This document shows positions 1 to 6,294 of a stretch of DNA of 12,013 nucleotides, piece after piece (positions within the stretch are counted from its first letter, which is position 1; each line of letters opens with the position of its first letter). The stretch is taken from NCBI GenBank assembly GCA_020832725.1, contig JAFIEC010000205.1, positions 1-12,013 on the forward strand. The letters are read 5' to 3'. The notes under the pieces are model-generated. The model ran no database searches, had not been told where the DNA came from, and saw nothing but the letters and a program-made list of their open reading frames with translations. The stretch is from Paracoccaceae bacterium (GTDB taxonomy: Bacteria; Pseudomonadota; Alphaproteobacteria; Rhodobacterales; Rhodobacteraceae). The translations under genes were made by a program, and so were the position numbers.

Positions 1-30
1 CTGCAGGGCTGATGGTGCGGCGGGCAGGAC

Positions 31-105
31 ATGACCCAGATCAAGGACGCAGATCGCCCTGACCGACACCATCGTTCGTGGCTGCCTGCCCGGGTGCGGC
101 GGTGA
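31..105 (+). CDS. Possible 24-codon leader ORF overlapping the next gene
   Basis: This short reading frame starts at ATG 31 and stops at TGA 103-105. Its product would be a basic, hydrophilic 24-residue peptide rich in Asp, Arg and His. The stop overlaps a GTG codon at 102-104 (GTGA), the arrangement used for translational coupling, and that GTG is the most plausible start of the small membrane protein downstream. No function is recognised. It could be a leader peptide, the remnant N-terminus of a longer gene broken by a frameshift near 102, or chance. The only support is its position and the overlap, so confidence is low. Confidence 0.2.
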   Translation: MTQIKDADRPDRHHRSWLPARVRR

Positions 106-329
106 AATACGGGCCGGACCGAAACGAATTGTGGTTTCGGCTCGTGTTCAGTCTGGCCGGGCTGGGGCTGCTGGGCTTTGCGCTGGCCCGGCACGGGGTG
201 TCGGGGCTGGCATGGTTCGAAATCGTGCTGATTGCGGGCGGTTTCTTTGGCGGCACGGCTGTCTGGACGGTCCGGCAACTGGTGCGGGACAGGAACGGAA
301 CACCGTCCGACGACGAGCGGAGGAAGTGA
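102..329 (+). CDS. Small two-helix membrane protein, function unknown
   Basis: This 75-residue protein has two predicted membrane segments, roughly residues 11-26 (from LVFSLAGLGLLGFAL) and 31-50 (from GLAWFEIVLIAGGFFGG). A charged cytoplasmic-type tail (VRDRNGTPSDDERRK) follows. I chose GTG 102 because conserved-looking sequence begins there (MKYGPDRNELWFR) and because it overlaps the stop of a preceding mini-ORF; GTG 78 in the same frame would add eight residues. Neither start has a convincing Shine-Dalgarno. The stop lies 7 nt before the flavin monooxygenase start, so the two are almost certainly co-transcribed. The family is not recognised; a membrane accessory role for the oxygenase operon is only an inference from position. 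Confidence 0.6.
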   Translation: MKYGPDRNELWFRLVFSLAGLGLLGFALARHGVSGLAWFEIVLIAGGFFGGTAVWTVRQLVRDRNGTPSDDERRK

Positions 330-336
330 AACGCCG

Positions 337-1941
337 ATGAACAAGATCTTCGAGACCCCCCTTTACGCCTATCGACGTTCGCCCGATCAGGACGCATCCC
401 GCCCCGTGCGCCATCCGGTGGTGATTGTCGGCGCGGGGCCGGTGGGCCTTGCCGCGGCGATCGACCTTGCGCAGGACGGGGTTCCGGTGGTCGTGCTGGA
501 CGACAACGACAAGGTGAGTTTCGGCAGCCGCGCTGTCTGCTACGCAAAGCGCCCGCTGGAAATCCTCGACAGGCTGGGCTGTGGCGCACCCATGGTGGAC
601 AAGGGCGTGTCGTGGAAGGCCGGCAAGGTCTTTTTCGACGAGCGCCAGATCTTCGGCTTCGACCTTCTGCCCGAGGAAGGCCACAAGCGCCCTGCCTTCA
701 TCAATCTGCAGCAATATTACTTCGAGGAATACATGGTCCGCCGCGTCCACGAGATGGCAGCGGCCGGCGCTCCTGTGGAGATCCGGGGCCGCAACCGGGT
801 CGTCGCGCTGGGCGCGCATGACGATCATGTCCGGATCGAGATCGACACGCCCGAGGGCCCCTATGAACTGGAAGCTGACTGGCTGATCGCCTGTGACGGG
901 GCCAATTCCGGACTGCGCCGGATGCTGGGGCTGGATTTCGTCGGCCGCATCTTCGAGGACAACTTCCTGATCGCCGACGTGATCATGGAGGCGGATTTTC
1001 CCACGGAGCGGTGGTTCTGGTTCGATCCGCCCTTCAACCGGGGACAGTCGGCGCTGCTGCATCGCCAGCCCGACAATGTCTGGCGGATCGACCTCCAGCT
1101 TGGCTGGGACATCGACAAGGAAGAAGAGAAGAAACCCGAGCGCGTCATCCCGCGCATCAAGGCCATGCTGGGCGAGGATGTGAAGTTCGAGCTGGAATGG
1201 GTTTCGATCTATACGTTCCAGTGCCGCCGGATGGAGAATTTCGTGCATGGCCGGGTGCTCTTCGCGGGGGATTCGGCCCATCAGGTCTCGCCCTTCGGGG
1301 CGCGGGGGGCCAACAGCGGGCTTCAGGATACCGACAACCTGTGCTGGAAGCTCAAGCTGGTGATCGACGGCCACGCGCCCGAAAGCCTGATCGCTTCCTA
1401 CAATTGGGAGCGGGTCTTCGGTGCCGACGAGAATATCCTCAACTCCACCCGGTCCACCGACTTCATCACCCCCAAGTCCGAGATCAGCCGCGTTTTCCGT
1501 GATGCGGTGCTCGATCTGGCGGCGGGCCATGAATTCGCCCGTCCGCTGGTCAATTCCGGCAGGTTGTCGGTGCCCTGCGTCTACGACGAAGGGCCGTTGA
1601 ACGGCCCTGACGCGCCCGGCCTGCCGCACCGCTCTCGCCCCGGCGCGCCGGCATCGGATGCGCCGCTTGCCGACGGGTGGCTGATGGACCGGCTGGGCAA
1701 CCGCTTTCAGGTGCTGGCGATCGATGCCGATGCCCCCGACCGGCTGGAGGAGGGGGGTATCGAGGTGGAGATCCTGCATCTGAGCGCCGAGGACAACCCG
1801 GCATTGGCGGATCGCTACCTCGGCAAGCAGCACTCGGCTGTCTATCTGATGCGGCCCGACCAGCATGTCGCGGCGCGCTTCCTGTCGTGGGACGAGGCTG
1901 CGCTGCGCGCGGCGCTGGCGCGCGCGACCGGACGGGCCTGA
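337..1941 (+). CDS. FAD-dependent aromatic-ring monooxygenase (PheA/TfdB/MhpA type)
   Basis: This 534-residue protein is a class A flavoprotein monooxygenase, the group that hydroxylates phenolic rings using NAD(P)H and O2. Three signatures are visible: the dinucleotide-binding GAGPVG at residues 32-37 after a beta strand (PVVIVGAG), the DG motif at D187-G188 (LIACDGANSG), and the ribityl-binding GD motif at G311-D312 (VLFAGDSAHQVSPFGARG). The C-terminal part, from about residue 430, fits the thioredoxin-like tail of this family. Start ATG 337 has GGAGG at 319-323, and an upstream in-frame extension runs through the preceding gene. It is followed after 11 nt by a DUF2783 gene and then a VOC protein, which suggests hydroxylation followed by a further step on an aromatic or quinoid product. 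The substrate cannot be read from sequence. Confidence 0.9.
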   Translation: MNKIFETPLYAYRRSPDQDASRPVRHPVVIVGAGPVGLAAAIDLAQDGVPVVVLDDNDKVSFGSRAVCYAKRPLEILDRLGCGAPMVDKGVSWKAGKVFFDERQIFGFDLLPEEGHKRPAFINLQQYYFEEYMVRRVHEMAAAGAPVEIRGRNRVVALGAHDDHVRIEIDTPEGPYELEADWLIACDGANSGLRRMLGLDFVGRIFEDNFLIADVIMEADFPTERWFWFDPPFNRGQSALLHRQPDNVWRIDLQLGWDIDKEEEKKPERVIPRIKAMLGEDVKFELEWVSIYTFQCRRMENFVHGRVLFAGDSAHQVSPFGARGANSGLQDTDNLCWKLKLVIDGHAPESLIASYNWERVFGADENILNSTRSTDFITPKSEISRVFRDAVLDLAAGHEFARPLVNSGRLSVPCVYDEGPLNGPDAPGLPHRSRPGAPASDAPLADGWLMDRLGNRFQVLAIDADAPDRLEEGGIEVEILHLSAEDNPALADRYLGKQHSAVYLMRPDQHVAARFLSWDEAALRAALARATGRA

Positions 1942-1952
1942 GGGAGACATCC

Positions 1953-2159
1953 ATGAGCAAGCTGCACACCCATCCCAACATCGCCGACCCTGACGGATTC
2001 TACGCCGAGCTTCTGGCGGTGCACGACGGCCTGACCAAGGCCGAGAGCGACGCGCTCAATGCCCGGCTCGTTCTGATCCTGTCCAACCATGTGGGCGATC
2101 GCGAGATCCTCAGCCAGGCGCTGGCTCTCGCAGCCCGAACCGCGCGGGCGGTCGCCTGA
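1953..2159 (+). CDS. DUF2783 family small protein
   Basis: This 68-residue soluble protein (start MSKLHTHPNIADPDGFYAELL) matches what I know of DUF2783, a small family commonly found beside FAD-dependent oxidoreductases in Proteobacteria. It is predicted largely helical, with a motif around GLTKAESDALNARLVLILSNHVGD in the middle. There is no signal peptide, membrane segment or cysteine. A GGGAG Shine-Dalgarno lies at 1942-1946. It sits 11 nt after the flavin monooxygenase and 58 nt before the VOC gene, in the same operon. Function is unknown; by position it may be an accessory or stabilising partner of the monooxygenase, which is inference. The family call is from memory of the sequence pattern and gene order. 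Confidence 0.8.
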   Translation: MSKLHTHPNIADPDGFYAELLAVHDGLTKAESDALNARLVLILSNHVGDREILSQALALAARTARAVA

Positions 2160-2217
2160 GGCCGCCGCGCCCGCACCCGGGACCGCAGCACCGCGGCCCA
2201 CCCCAGAGGAGGAGCCC

Positions 2218-2790
2218 ATGACCAGACCGCTGAAGATCGACAAGATCCATCACGTCGCCTACCGCTGCAAGGACGCCAAGGAGACGGTGGAATGGTATGG
2301 CAGGATGCTCAACATGGGCTTCGTGCTGGCCATTGCCGAAGATCACGTCCCCTCCACCCACGAACCCGACCCCTATATGCACATCTTCATCGATGCGGGT
2401 GACGGCAACGTGCTGGCCTTCTTCGAGCTGCCGACCAAGCCCGAGATGGGCCGTGACGAGAATACCCCCGCCTGGGTGCAGCACATCGCCTTCAAGGTGG
2501 CCGACCGCGAAACCCTGCTGGCCTACAAGGAGCATCTCGAGGCCAATGGCGTCGAGGTGCTGGGCGTGACCGACCATTCGCTCTTTCACTCCATCTACTT
2601 CTTCGATCCGAACGGCCACCGTGTGGAACTGGCCTGCCCCGACCTCGAGGAAGAGGCGATGCTGGCCCGCATGGACGCGGTGAAGTGGGACATGCTGGAG
2701 GAATGGTCGCGCACCAAGCGTGCGCCGCGTCATGCCGACTGGCTGCATGCAAAGGAGCTGGGCAAGCAGGACGCGTCGGAGCCCGCCTGA
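2218..2790 (+). CDS. VOC superfamily metalloprotein (glyoxalase / extradiol dioxygenase fold)
   Basis: This 190-residue protein has two paired beta-alpha-beta-beta-beta modules (about residues 8-72 and 85-140). Likely metal ligands sit at the expected places: H12 in KIHHVAYR, E70 in AFFELP, H89 in VQHIAFKV and E137 in GHRVELAC. That is the ligand pattern of lactoylglutathione lyases and type I extradiol dioxygenases. YFFDPNGHRVEL is the classic end-of-module signature. A helical tail of about 45 residues follows. The start is set by GAGGAGGAG ending 3 nt before ATG 2218. As the last gene of the monooxygenase operon it could cleave or isomerise the hydroxylated product; a glutathione-linked lyase is equally possible. 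The gene converges with the phosphatase, with 11 nt between the two stops. Confidence 0.88.
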   Translation: MTRPLKIDKIHHVAYRCKDAKETVEWYGRMLNMGFVLAIAEDHVPSTHEPDPYMHIFIDAGDGNVLAFFELPTKPEMGRDENTPAWVQHIAFKVADRETLLAYKEHLEANGVEVLGVTDHSLFHSIYFFDPNGHRVELACPDLEEEAMLARMDAVKWDMLEEWSRTKRAPRHADWLHAKELGKQDASEPA

Positions 2791-2803
2791 CGGACCGGGG
2801 CTC
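2779..2803. terminator. Possible bidirectional terminator hairpin at a convergent junction
   Basis: GAGCCC (2779-2784) and GGGCTC (2798-2803) form a perfect 6-bp stem with a 13-nt loop that spans the convergent stops of the VOC and phosphatase genes. No T-run follows on either strand, so this would be a weak terminator at best. The location is the main support. Confidence 0.3.
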
Positions 2804-3593
2804 AGTCCATGCAGGGGCGGAAGCTGTCAGGGACTGGAAGGGCCACGCGTCCGCCCGCCTCCAGTTGCCAGACGTTCCGGCCTTCGATGGCCACGGCCGA
2901 GATCGGGTAGCCATAGCCAGCGCCCGTGTCGAGATTGACCCGGTTGCCGTAATGCGTCACGGCATCAACCGGGGTATGGCCATGGACCACCAGCGCACCA
3001 TGATCACGCGGGTCGGTGTGAAAGGCGTCCCGGATCCACAGCATGTCATCCTCCTGCTGCCGATCCAGCGGCACGCCGGGCCGGATGCCGGCATGAACCA
3101 GAAACACCGCGTCCAGCCGCAGTGCGTTCTGCAGGCCTGCCAGCCAGCCGATGTGGGCGGCGGGCACCTTCTCAGTTGCCCTTGCGTGCAGCGCTGCCAG
3201 ATCGCTCCCCTCGCGCCCGGCACCCGCTTCATCAAGGTCACCCGTCTCCACCCCGTAGGAGTGCAGTGCCGACAGCCCGCCCACCCGGGGGTGAAACCAC
3301 GTCAGTCCTTGCCGGAGGCAGGGGTCGCGCCGGGGTTCGGGCTGCAGGAAGAGCCGCATCATGCGATCGTGGTTGCCCTGAAGCACGACGATATCGCGCC
3401 GCCGCGCCGCCTCGGCCATCAGCCAGCCGATGACGCCCGCGCTGTCGGGGCCCCTGTCCACCAGATCGCCCAGATGGACCACCGGCGCATCGTCCCAGCC
3501 ATGGAAGCGCCGGTCGGCCTCGATCAGCCGATGCACGCGGCGCAGCGCATCCAGATGGCCATGAATGTCGCCGATCGCATAGACGCGGGTCAT
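2802..3593 (-). CDS. PPP-family calcineurin-like metallophosphatase
   Basis: This 263-residue protein carries the full PPP phosphoesterase signature set in order: GDIHGH (residues 8-13), GDLVDRGP (42-49), GNHDR (73-77), LVHAGIRPG (165-173, His167) and VVHGHTP (202-208, His206). These supply the ligands of a dinuclear metal centre that hydrolyses phosphomonoesters or phosphoanhydrides. The family includes bacterial protein phosphatases PrpA/PrpB and the diadenosine tetraphosphatase ApaH, and the sequence alone does not separate them. No signal peptide is seen, so it is cytoplasmic. ATG 3593 directly precedes the first motif, and a G-rich run overlapping the upstream gene's stop (GGGGGG) serves as ribosome binding site. 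It follows the GST gene by 8 nt and is probably co-transcribed with it. Confidence 0.88.
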   Translation of the reverse strand: MTRVYAIGDIHGHLDALRRVHRLIEADRRFHGWDDAPVVHLGDLVDRGPDSAGVIGWLMAEAARRRDIVVLQGNHDRMMRLFLQPEPRRDPCLRQGLTWFHPRVGGLSALHSYGVETGDLDEAGAGREGSDLAALHARATEKVPAAHIGWLAGLQNALRLDAVFLVHAGIRPGVPLDRQQEDDMLWIRDAFHTDPRDHGALVVHGHTPVDAVTHYGNRVNLDTGAGYGYPISAVAIEGRNVWQLEAGGRVALPVPDSFRPCMD

Positions 3594-3601
3594 CCGCCCC
3601 C

Positions 3602-4582
3602 CTACAGCCCGTCGCGCCCGTGGGGTGCGGTGAAATCCAGCACCGGGTTGATGGGCACGATCCGGTTCGGGTTTATCGTGGCGTGGCTGAAATGGTAATG
3701 TCGCACAATGTGATCCAGCCGCACTGTCCCGGCAACGCCGGGCCATTGATACAGCTCCCGCGTATAGGCCCAGAGCGCGGGGTAGTCGATGATCCGCCTG
3801 CGGTTGCACTTGAAGTGCAGATGATAGACCGAGTCGAACCGCACCAGTGTCGTGAACAGGCGCCAGTCGGCCTCGGTGATGACGTCGCCCATCAGGTAGC
3901 GACGCGCGCCCAGCCGCTTCTCCAGCCAGTCCAGCGTATCGAACAGCGGGACCACCGCCTCGTCATAGGCCGCCTGCGTGGTCGCGAAGCCCGCGCGATA
4001 GACCCCGTTGTTCAGGGTGTCATAGATGCGCGCGTTGACCGTCTCGATCTCCTCGCGCAGGGCTTCGGGCCAATAATCGTCGGTATTGCCCGTCAGCCCG
4101 TCGAAGGCAGAGTTGAACATGCGGATGATCTCGGAGGATTCGTTGGACACGATCGTCTCGCGCTCTGTGTCCCAGAGTACCGGCACCGTCACCCGCCCCG
4201 AGATATCCGGGCGTGCCCGGATGTAGAGGTCGCGCAGGAAGGGCAGGCCGTAAAGCCTGTCGCCTGTTGCCCCGTCGGTGCCGGCGGCAAAGGTCCAGCC
4301 GTCGTCCAGCATGTCGGGATGCACGACCGACACCCCGATATGAGCTTGCAGCCCCTTCAGAGCGCGAAAGATCATCGTGCGATGCGCCCATGGGCATGCG
4401 TGCGAGACATAGAGGTGATAGCGCCCGCTTGCGGCGGGAAAGCCTGACTCTCCGCTGGGTCCCGGCGCGCCGTCCGGGGTCACCCAGTTCCGAAAACCGG
4501 AGGTGGAGCGAACGAATCGTCCCGCTGATTTCGCGGTGTCGTACCAGGCGTTGTCCCAGATTCCGTCGACCAATTGTCCCAT
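3602..4582 (-). CDS. yqjG: Glutathionyl-hydroquinone reductase (xi-class GST, YqjG/PcpF/ECM4 family)
   Basis: This 326-residue protein has the length and layout of S-glutathionyl-hydroquinone reductases. These remove glutathione from glutathionyl-hydroquinones, giving free hydroquinone and GSSG. The catalytic cysteine is C63 in the motif SHACPWAHRT (residues 60-69), the same position and CPWA context as in E. coli YqjG. The long insert after the first beta-alpha unit (DMLDDGWTF), the VPVLWD cis-proline strand (133-138) and NESSEIIRM (147-155), which binds the glutathione gamma-glutamyl moiety, are all present, followed by an all-helical C-terminal domain. Start ATG 4582 has GGAG 7 nt upstream on the minus strand. 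It is probably the first gene of a two-gene operon with the phosphatase. Its leader contains two inverted repeats (listed separately). The neighbouring aromatic hydroxylase operon makes a quinone-detoxification role attractive, by inference. Confidence 0.92.
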   Translation of the reverse strand: MGQLVDGIWDNAWYDTAKSAGRFVRSTSGFRNWVTPDGAPGPSGESGFPAASGRYHLYVSHACPWAHRTMIFRALKGLQAHIGVSVVHPDMLDDGWTFAAGTDGATGDRLYGLPFLRDLYIRARPDISGRVTVPVLWDTERETIVSNESSEIIRMFNSAFDGLTGNTDDYWPEALREEIETVNARIYDTLNNGVYRAGFATTQAAYDEAVVPLFDTLDWLEKRLGARRYLMGDVITEADWRLFTTLVRFDSVYHLHFKCNRRRIIDYPALWAYTRELYQWPGVAGTVRLDHIVRHYHFSHATINPNRIVPINPVLDFTAPHGRDGL

Positions 4583-4620
4583 CGATTCGCTCCTGTTGCT
4601 GGGGTGGAGACATACGCCCT

Positions 4621-4637
4621 GTGCGCGCAAAGCGCAC
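4621..4637. repeat. Perfect inverted repeat in the GST leader, arm 6, loop 5
   Basis: GTGCGC (4621-4626) and GCGCAC (4632-4637) are perfect complements separated by GCAAA. The element lies about 39 nt upstream of the GST start. It could form an RNA hairpin in the leader or act as a protein-binding site. The GTGCGC half recurs at 4661-4666. Confidence 0.45.
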
Positions 4638-4639
4638 CT

Positions 4640-4657
4640 CCCATGGATGAACATGGG
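4640..4657. repeat. Perfect inverted repeat in the GST leader, arm 6, loop 6
   Basis: CCCATG (4640-4645) and CATGGG (4652-4657) are perfect complements separated by GATGAA. It sits 2 nt from the GTGCGC/GCGCAC repeat, so two dyads lie side by side in the space between the divergent GST and hypothetical genes. CCCATGAA recurs at 4667-4674. A regulator-binding region or leader structure is plausible. Confidence 0.45.
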
Positions 4658-4702
4658 TCGGTGCGCCCATGAACAGAACCCGCGGCCTCTGTGTCACGGG
4701 AT

Positions 4703-4720
4703 TGCCAGATACTTGTGGCA
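4703..4720. promoter_or_regulatory. Possible operator dyad TGCCA-N8-TGGCA
   Basis: TGCCA at 4703-4707 and TGGCA at 4716-4720 are perfect 5-bp inverted arms spaced by 8 nt in the divergent region. The element lies 12 nt before a TTGACC hexamer. A spaced short dyad fits a dimeric regulator site (LysR-like spacing), but arms this short occur by chance often. Confidence 0.25.
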
Positions 4721-4732
4721 GAAACGAAGAGC

Positions 4733-4761
4733 TTGACCGGCGGCCCGTCAGGCCCACACTT
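4733..4761 (+). promoter_or_regulatory. Candidate sigma-70 promoter for the 4780 gene
   Basis: The sequence GCTTGACC places a TTGACC -35 hexamer at 4733-4738. About 16-17 nt downstream a poor -10 (CACACT or ACACTT, 4755-4761) lies just before the Shine-Dalgarno. Alphaproteobacterial promoters often have a strong TTGAC and a degenerate -10, so it is plausible but weak. The same GCTTGACC string occurs upstream of the solute-binding protein gene. Confidence 0.3.
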
Positions 4762-4779
4762 CCTGTCGTGGAGGATCAC

Positions 4780-5130
4780 ATGCTGGAACATCTGCCAAGG
4801 GATGTCCTTGAGGGGCTTGATCGGGCGCGCCGCGAGCGGATGCGCCGCAAGTCCCGGCTCAGGGTGCGTGTGGGCGAGGAAGTCTTCCCGATCCTGCGCT
4901 TCCGCGACGATGGCTTTTCGGTGGACGCGGCCGGTACACCCAACCTGCGAGGGCTTGTGGACATCCTCGAGGGGGGGCGGCACCTGTATCAGGCGCTCAT
5001 CGTCTACAGCGAGCGGGATGGCGGAGAGATGCGCTATGAGTTCAAGCGCCATACACCCAGCCACACCACGCCCCCCGCAGACTATCACCGCGACGAGGCG
5101 GCCCCCGTGGCCCTGCTGCCTCGGGAGTGA
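4780..5130 (+). CDS. Conserved-looking hypothetical protein, distantly PilZ-like
   Basis: This is a 116-residue soluble protein of unknown function. ATG 4780 is chosen because GGAGG at 4770-4774 sits 5 nt before it; the longer frame from 4669 would add 37 residues of low-complexity sequence without a ribosome binding site. Residues 14-30 form a strongly basic helix (DRARRERMRRKSRLRVR), followed by predicted beta strands (EEVFPILRFRDDGFSV, and HLYQALIVYSERDGGEMRYEFKR). An Arg-rich start followed by a short beta barrel recalls PilZ domains, and RRKSR resembles RxxxR, but the second PilZ motif (D/NxSxxG) is not clearly present, so c-di-GMP binding should not be assumed. The last 25 residues look disordered. 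It stands alone: divergent from the GST and 152 nt upstream of dgcN. Confidence 0.7.
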   Translation: MLEHLPRDVLEGLDRARRERMRRKSRLRVRVGEEVFPILRFRDDGFSVDAAGTPNLRGLVDILEGGRHLYQALIVYSERDGGEMRYEFKRHTPSHTTPPADYHRDEAAPVALLPRE

Positions 5131-5159
5131 TCCGCCGCCCTTCCGGGCCATTCCGCCCG

Positions 5160-5201
5160 ATCCTTGCGCAGATGTCCCGGGCAACAGGGAATCCTTGCGC
5201 A
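5160..5201. promoter_or_regulatory. 11-bp direct repeat upstream of dgcN, candidate operator
   Basis: ATCCTTGCGCA occurs at 5160-5170 and again at 5191-5201, 31 bp apart, close to three helical turns. The second copy continues into a perfect 8-bp palindrome TTGCGCAA (5195-5202); the first reads TTGCGCAG. A related CTTCGCGAG lies at 5223-5231. Same-face repeats in the 152-nt leader of a catabolic operon suggest binding of a regulator. No regulator gene is in the window. Confidence 0.45.
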
Positions 5202-5272
5202 AATCGTCGAGACTGCGCCGATCTTCGCGAGAATCGTGGCGCGCAGCCTGATAGGATGGGCCGACATGCGAT

Positions 5273-5276
5273 GGAG
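5273..5276 (+). promoter_or_regulatory. Ribosome binding site deciding the dgcN start
   Basis: GGAG at 5273-5276 is 6 nt before ATG 5283, whereas the in-frame ATGs at 5256 and 5271 have no comparable site. This favours 5283 as the true start of dgcN. Confidence 0.6.
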
Positions 5277-5282
5277 TGCGTC

Positions 5283-6284
5283 ATGATCCAAGCTCCCTAC
5301 CTCCTGTTTCTGGGCGATGCGCCCGACATGCTGGCGGCCAAGGTTGCCATCGGCATCCGTGACTGGCGTCCCGATGCGGCGCTGGGTCAGTTGCGGCTCG
5401 AGGGCTGCGGGGCCGACCTCGGCCTGCCCGACATGAGCCTGACCGAGGCCCGCGAGGCCGGGGCGCGTACGCTTGTCATCGGTGTGGCCAACCGTGGCGG
5501 TGTCATCTCGCAGGCGTGGAAGAAGGTGCTGGTGCAGGCGATGGAGGAGGGGTTCGACCTTGCCTCGGGCCTGCACAACCTGCTGCGCGACGAGGAAGAC
5601 CTGGCCGCCGTTGCCCGGGCCACGGGGCGCCGCTTGCACGATGTGCGTGTGCCCTCGGTGCGCTACCCCATCGCCAACGGCCTGCCCCGCCGCGGCAGGC
5701 GGATGCTGGCGGTCGGGACCGATTGCTCGGTCGGCAAGATGTACACCGCCATGGCCATGGAGCGCGAGATGCACGACCGGGGCATGAAGGCCACCTTTCG
5801 CGCGACAGGCCAGACCGGCATTCTCATCACCGGCGGCGGAGTACCGCTCGATGCGGTCATTGCCGATTTCATGGCTGGGTCGATCGAATGGCTGACGCCT
5901 GACAACGATCCCGACCACTGGGATCTGATCGAGGGTCAGGGAAGCCTGATTCATGTCTCCTTTTCGGGGGTGACGCTGGCTCTGATCCATGGCGGGCAGC
6001 CCGATGCGCTGATCCTGTGCCATGAGCCGACACGGGAGCATATGCGGGGCCTGCCGCATTTCGGCCTGCCTTCGCTGGAGGAATTGCGTGATCTGTCGCT
6101 GAGCATGGCGCGGATGGCCAACCCGCGGGCGCAGGTGGTGGGGATCTCCATCAACACCCAGCACATGAGCGAGGCGCGCGCCGAGGCCTGTCTGGCCGAG
6201 GCGGAGGATCGTCTGGGCCTGCCTGCGGTCGATCCCTATCGCCACGGCGCGGGGCGGCTTGTCGAGGCGCTGACGGCGCTCTGA
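5283..6284 (+). CDS. dgcN: D-glutamate N-acetyltransferase DgcN (DUF1611)
   Basis: This 333-residue DUF1611 protein acetylates D-glutamate to N-acetyl-D-glutamate in the DgcN-DgcA route described in marine bacteria. It has an N-terminal Rossmann-like domain (residues 6-130, start PYLLFLGDAPDMLAAKVAIG, with ANRGGVIS at 69-76). The C-terminal P-loop-like domain begins with GTDCSVGK (145-152), a Walker A-type loop, followed by ATGQTGILITGGG and an acidic segment (EGQGSL) typical of the family. It is cytoplasmic, with no signal peptide. Usual length is about 330-350 residues, so it is complete. It is followed 10 nt later by dgcA and then a D-amino-acid transaminase, which is the main support for the specific function over other DUF1611 members. 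It probably has its own promoter in the upstream 152 nt, which holds a direct repeat. Confidence 0.88.
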   Translation: MIQAPYLLFLGDAPDMLAAKVAIGIRDWRPDAALGQLRLEGCGADLGLPDMSLTEAREAGARTLVIGVANRGGVISQAWKKVLVQAMEEGFDLASGLHNLLRDEEDLAAVARATGRRLHDVRVPSVRYPIANGLPRRGRRMLAVGTDCSVGKMYTAMAMEREMHDRGMKATFRATGQTGILITGGGVPLDAVIADFMAGSIEWLTPDNDPDHWDLIEGQGSLIHVSFSGVTLALIHGGQPDALILCHEPTREHMRGLPHFGLPSLEELRDLSLSMARMANPRAQVVGISINTQHMSEARAEACLAEAEDRLGLPAVDPYRHGAGRLVEALTAL

Positions 6285-6294
6285 GGGACACCCG

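Noticed and set aside
232..336. N-terminal extension of the flavin monooxygenase
   Set aside because: It overlaps the small membrane protein gene out of frame and has no family similarity; ATG 337 has a good ribosome binding site.
148..1950. 600-codon open frame on the minus strand opposite the flavin monooxygenase
   Set aside because: It is antisense to a protein with complete catalytic motifs, has a His/Gln/Arg/Val-rich composition typical of the reverse complement of GC-rich genes, and shows no recognisable domain.
3594..3809. 72-residue N-terminal extension of the phosphatase
   Set aside because: It runs into the coding region of the GST in another frame; the GDIHGH motif is normally within about ten residues of the start, as it is from ATG 3593.
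4669..4779. 37-residue extension of the hypothetical protein at 4780
   Set aside because: It lacks a ribosome binding site, has low-complexity Arg/Pro sequence and would overlap the candidate promoter; GGAGG sits before ATG 4780.
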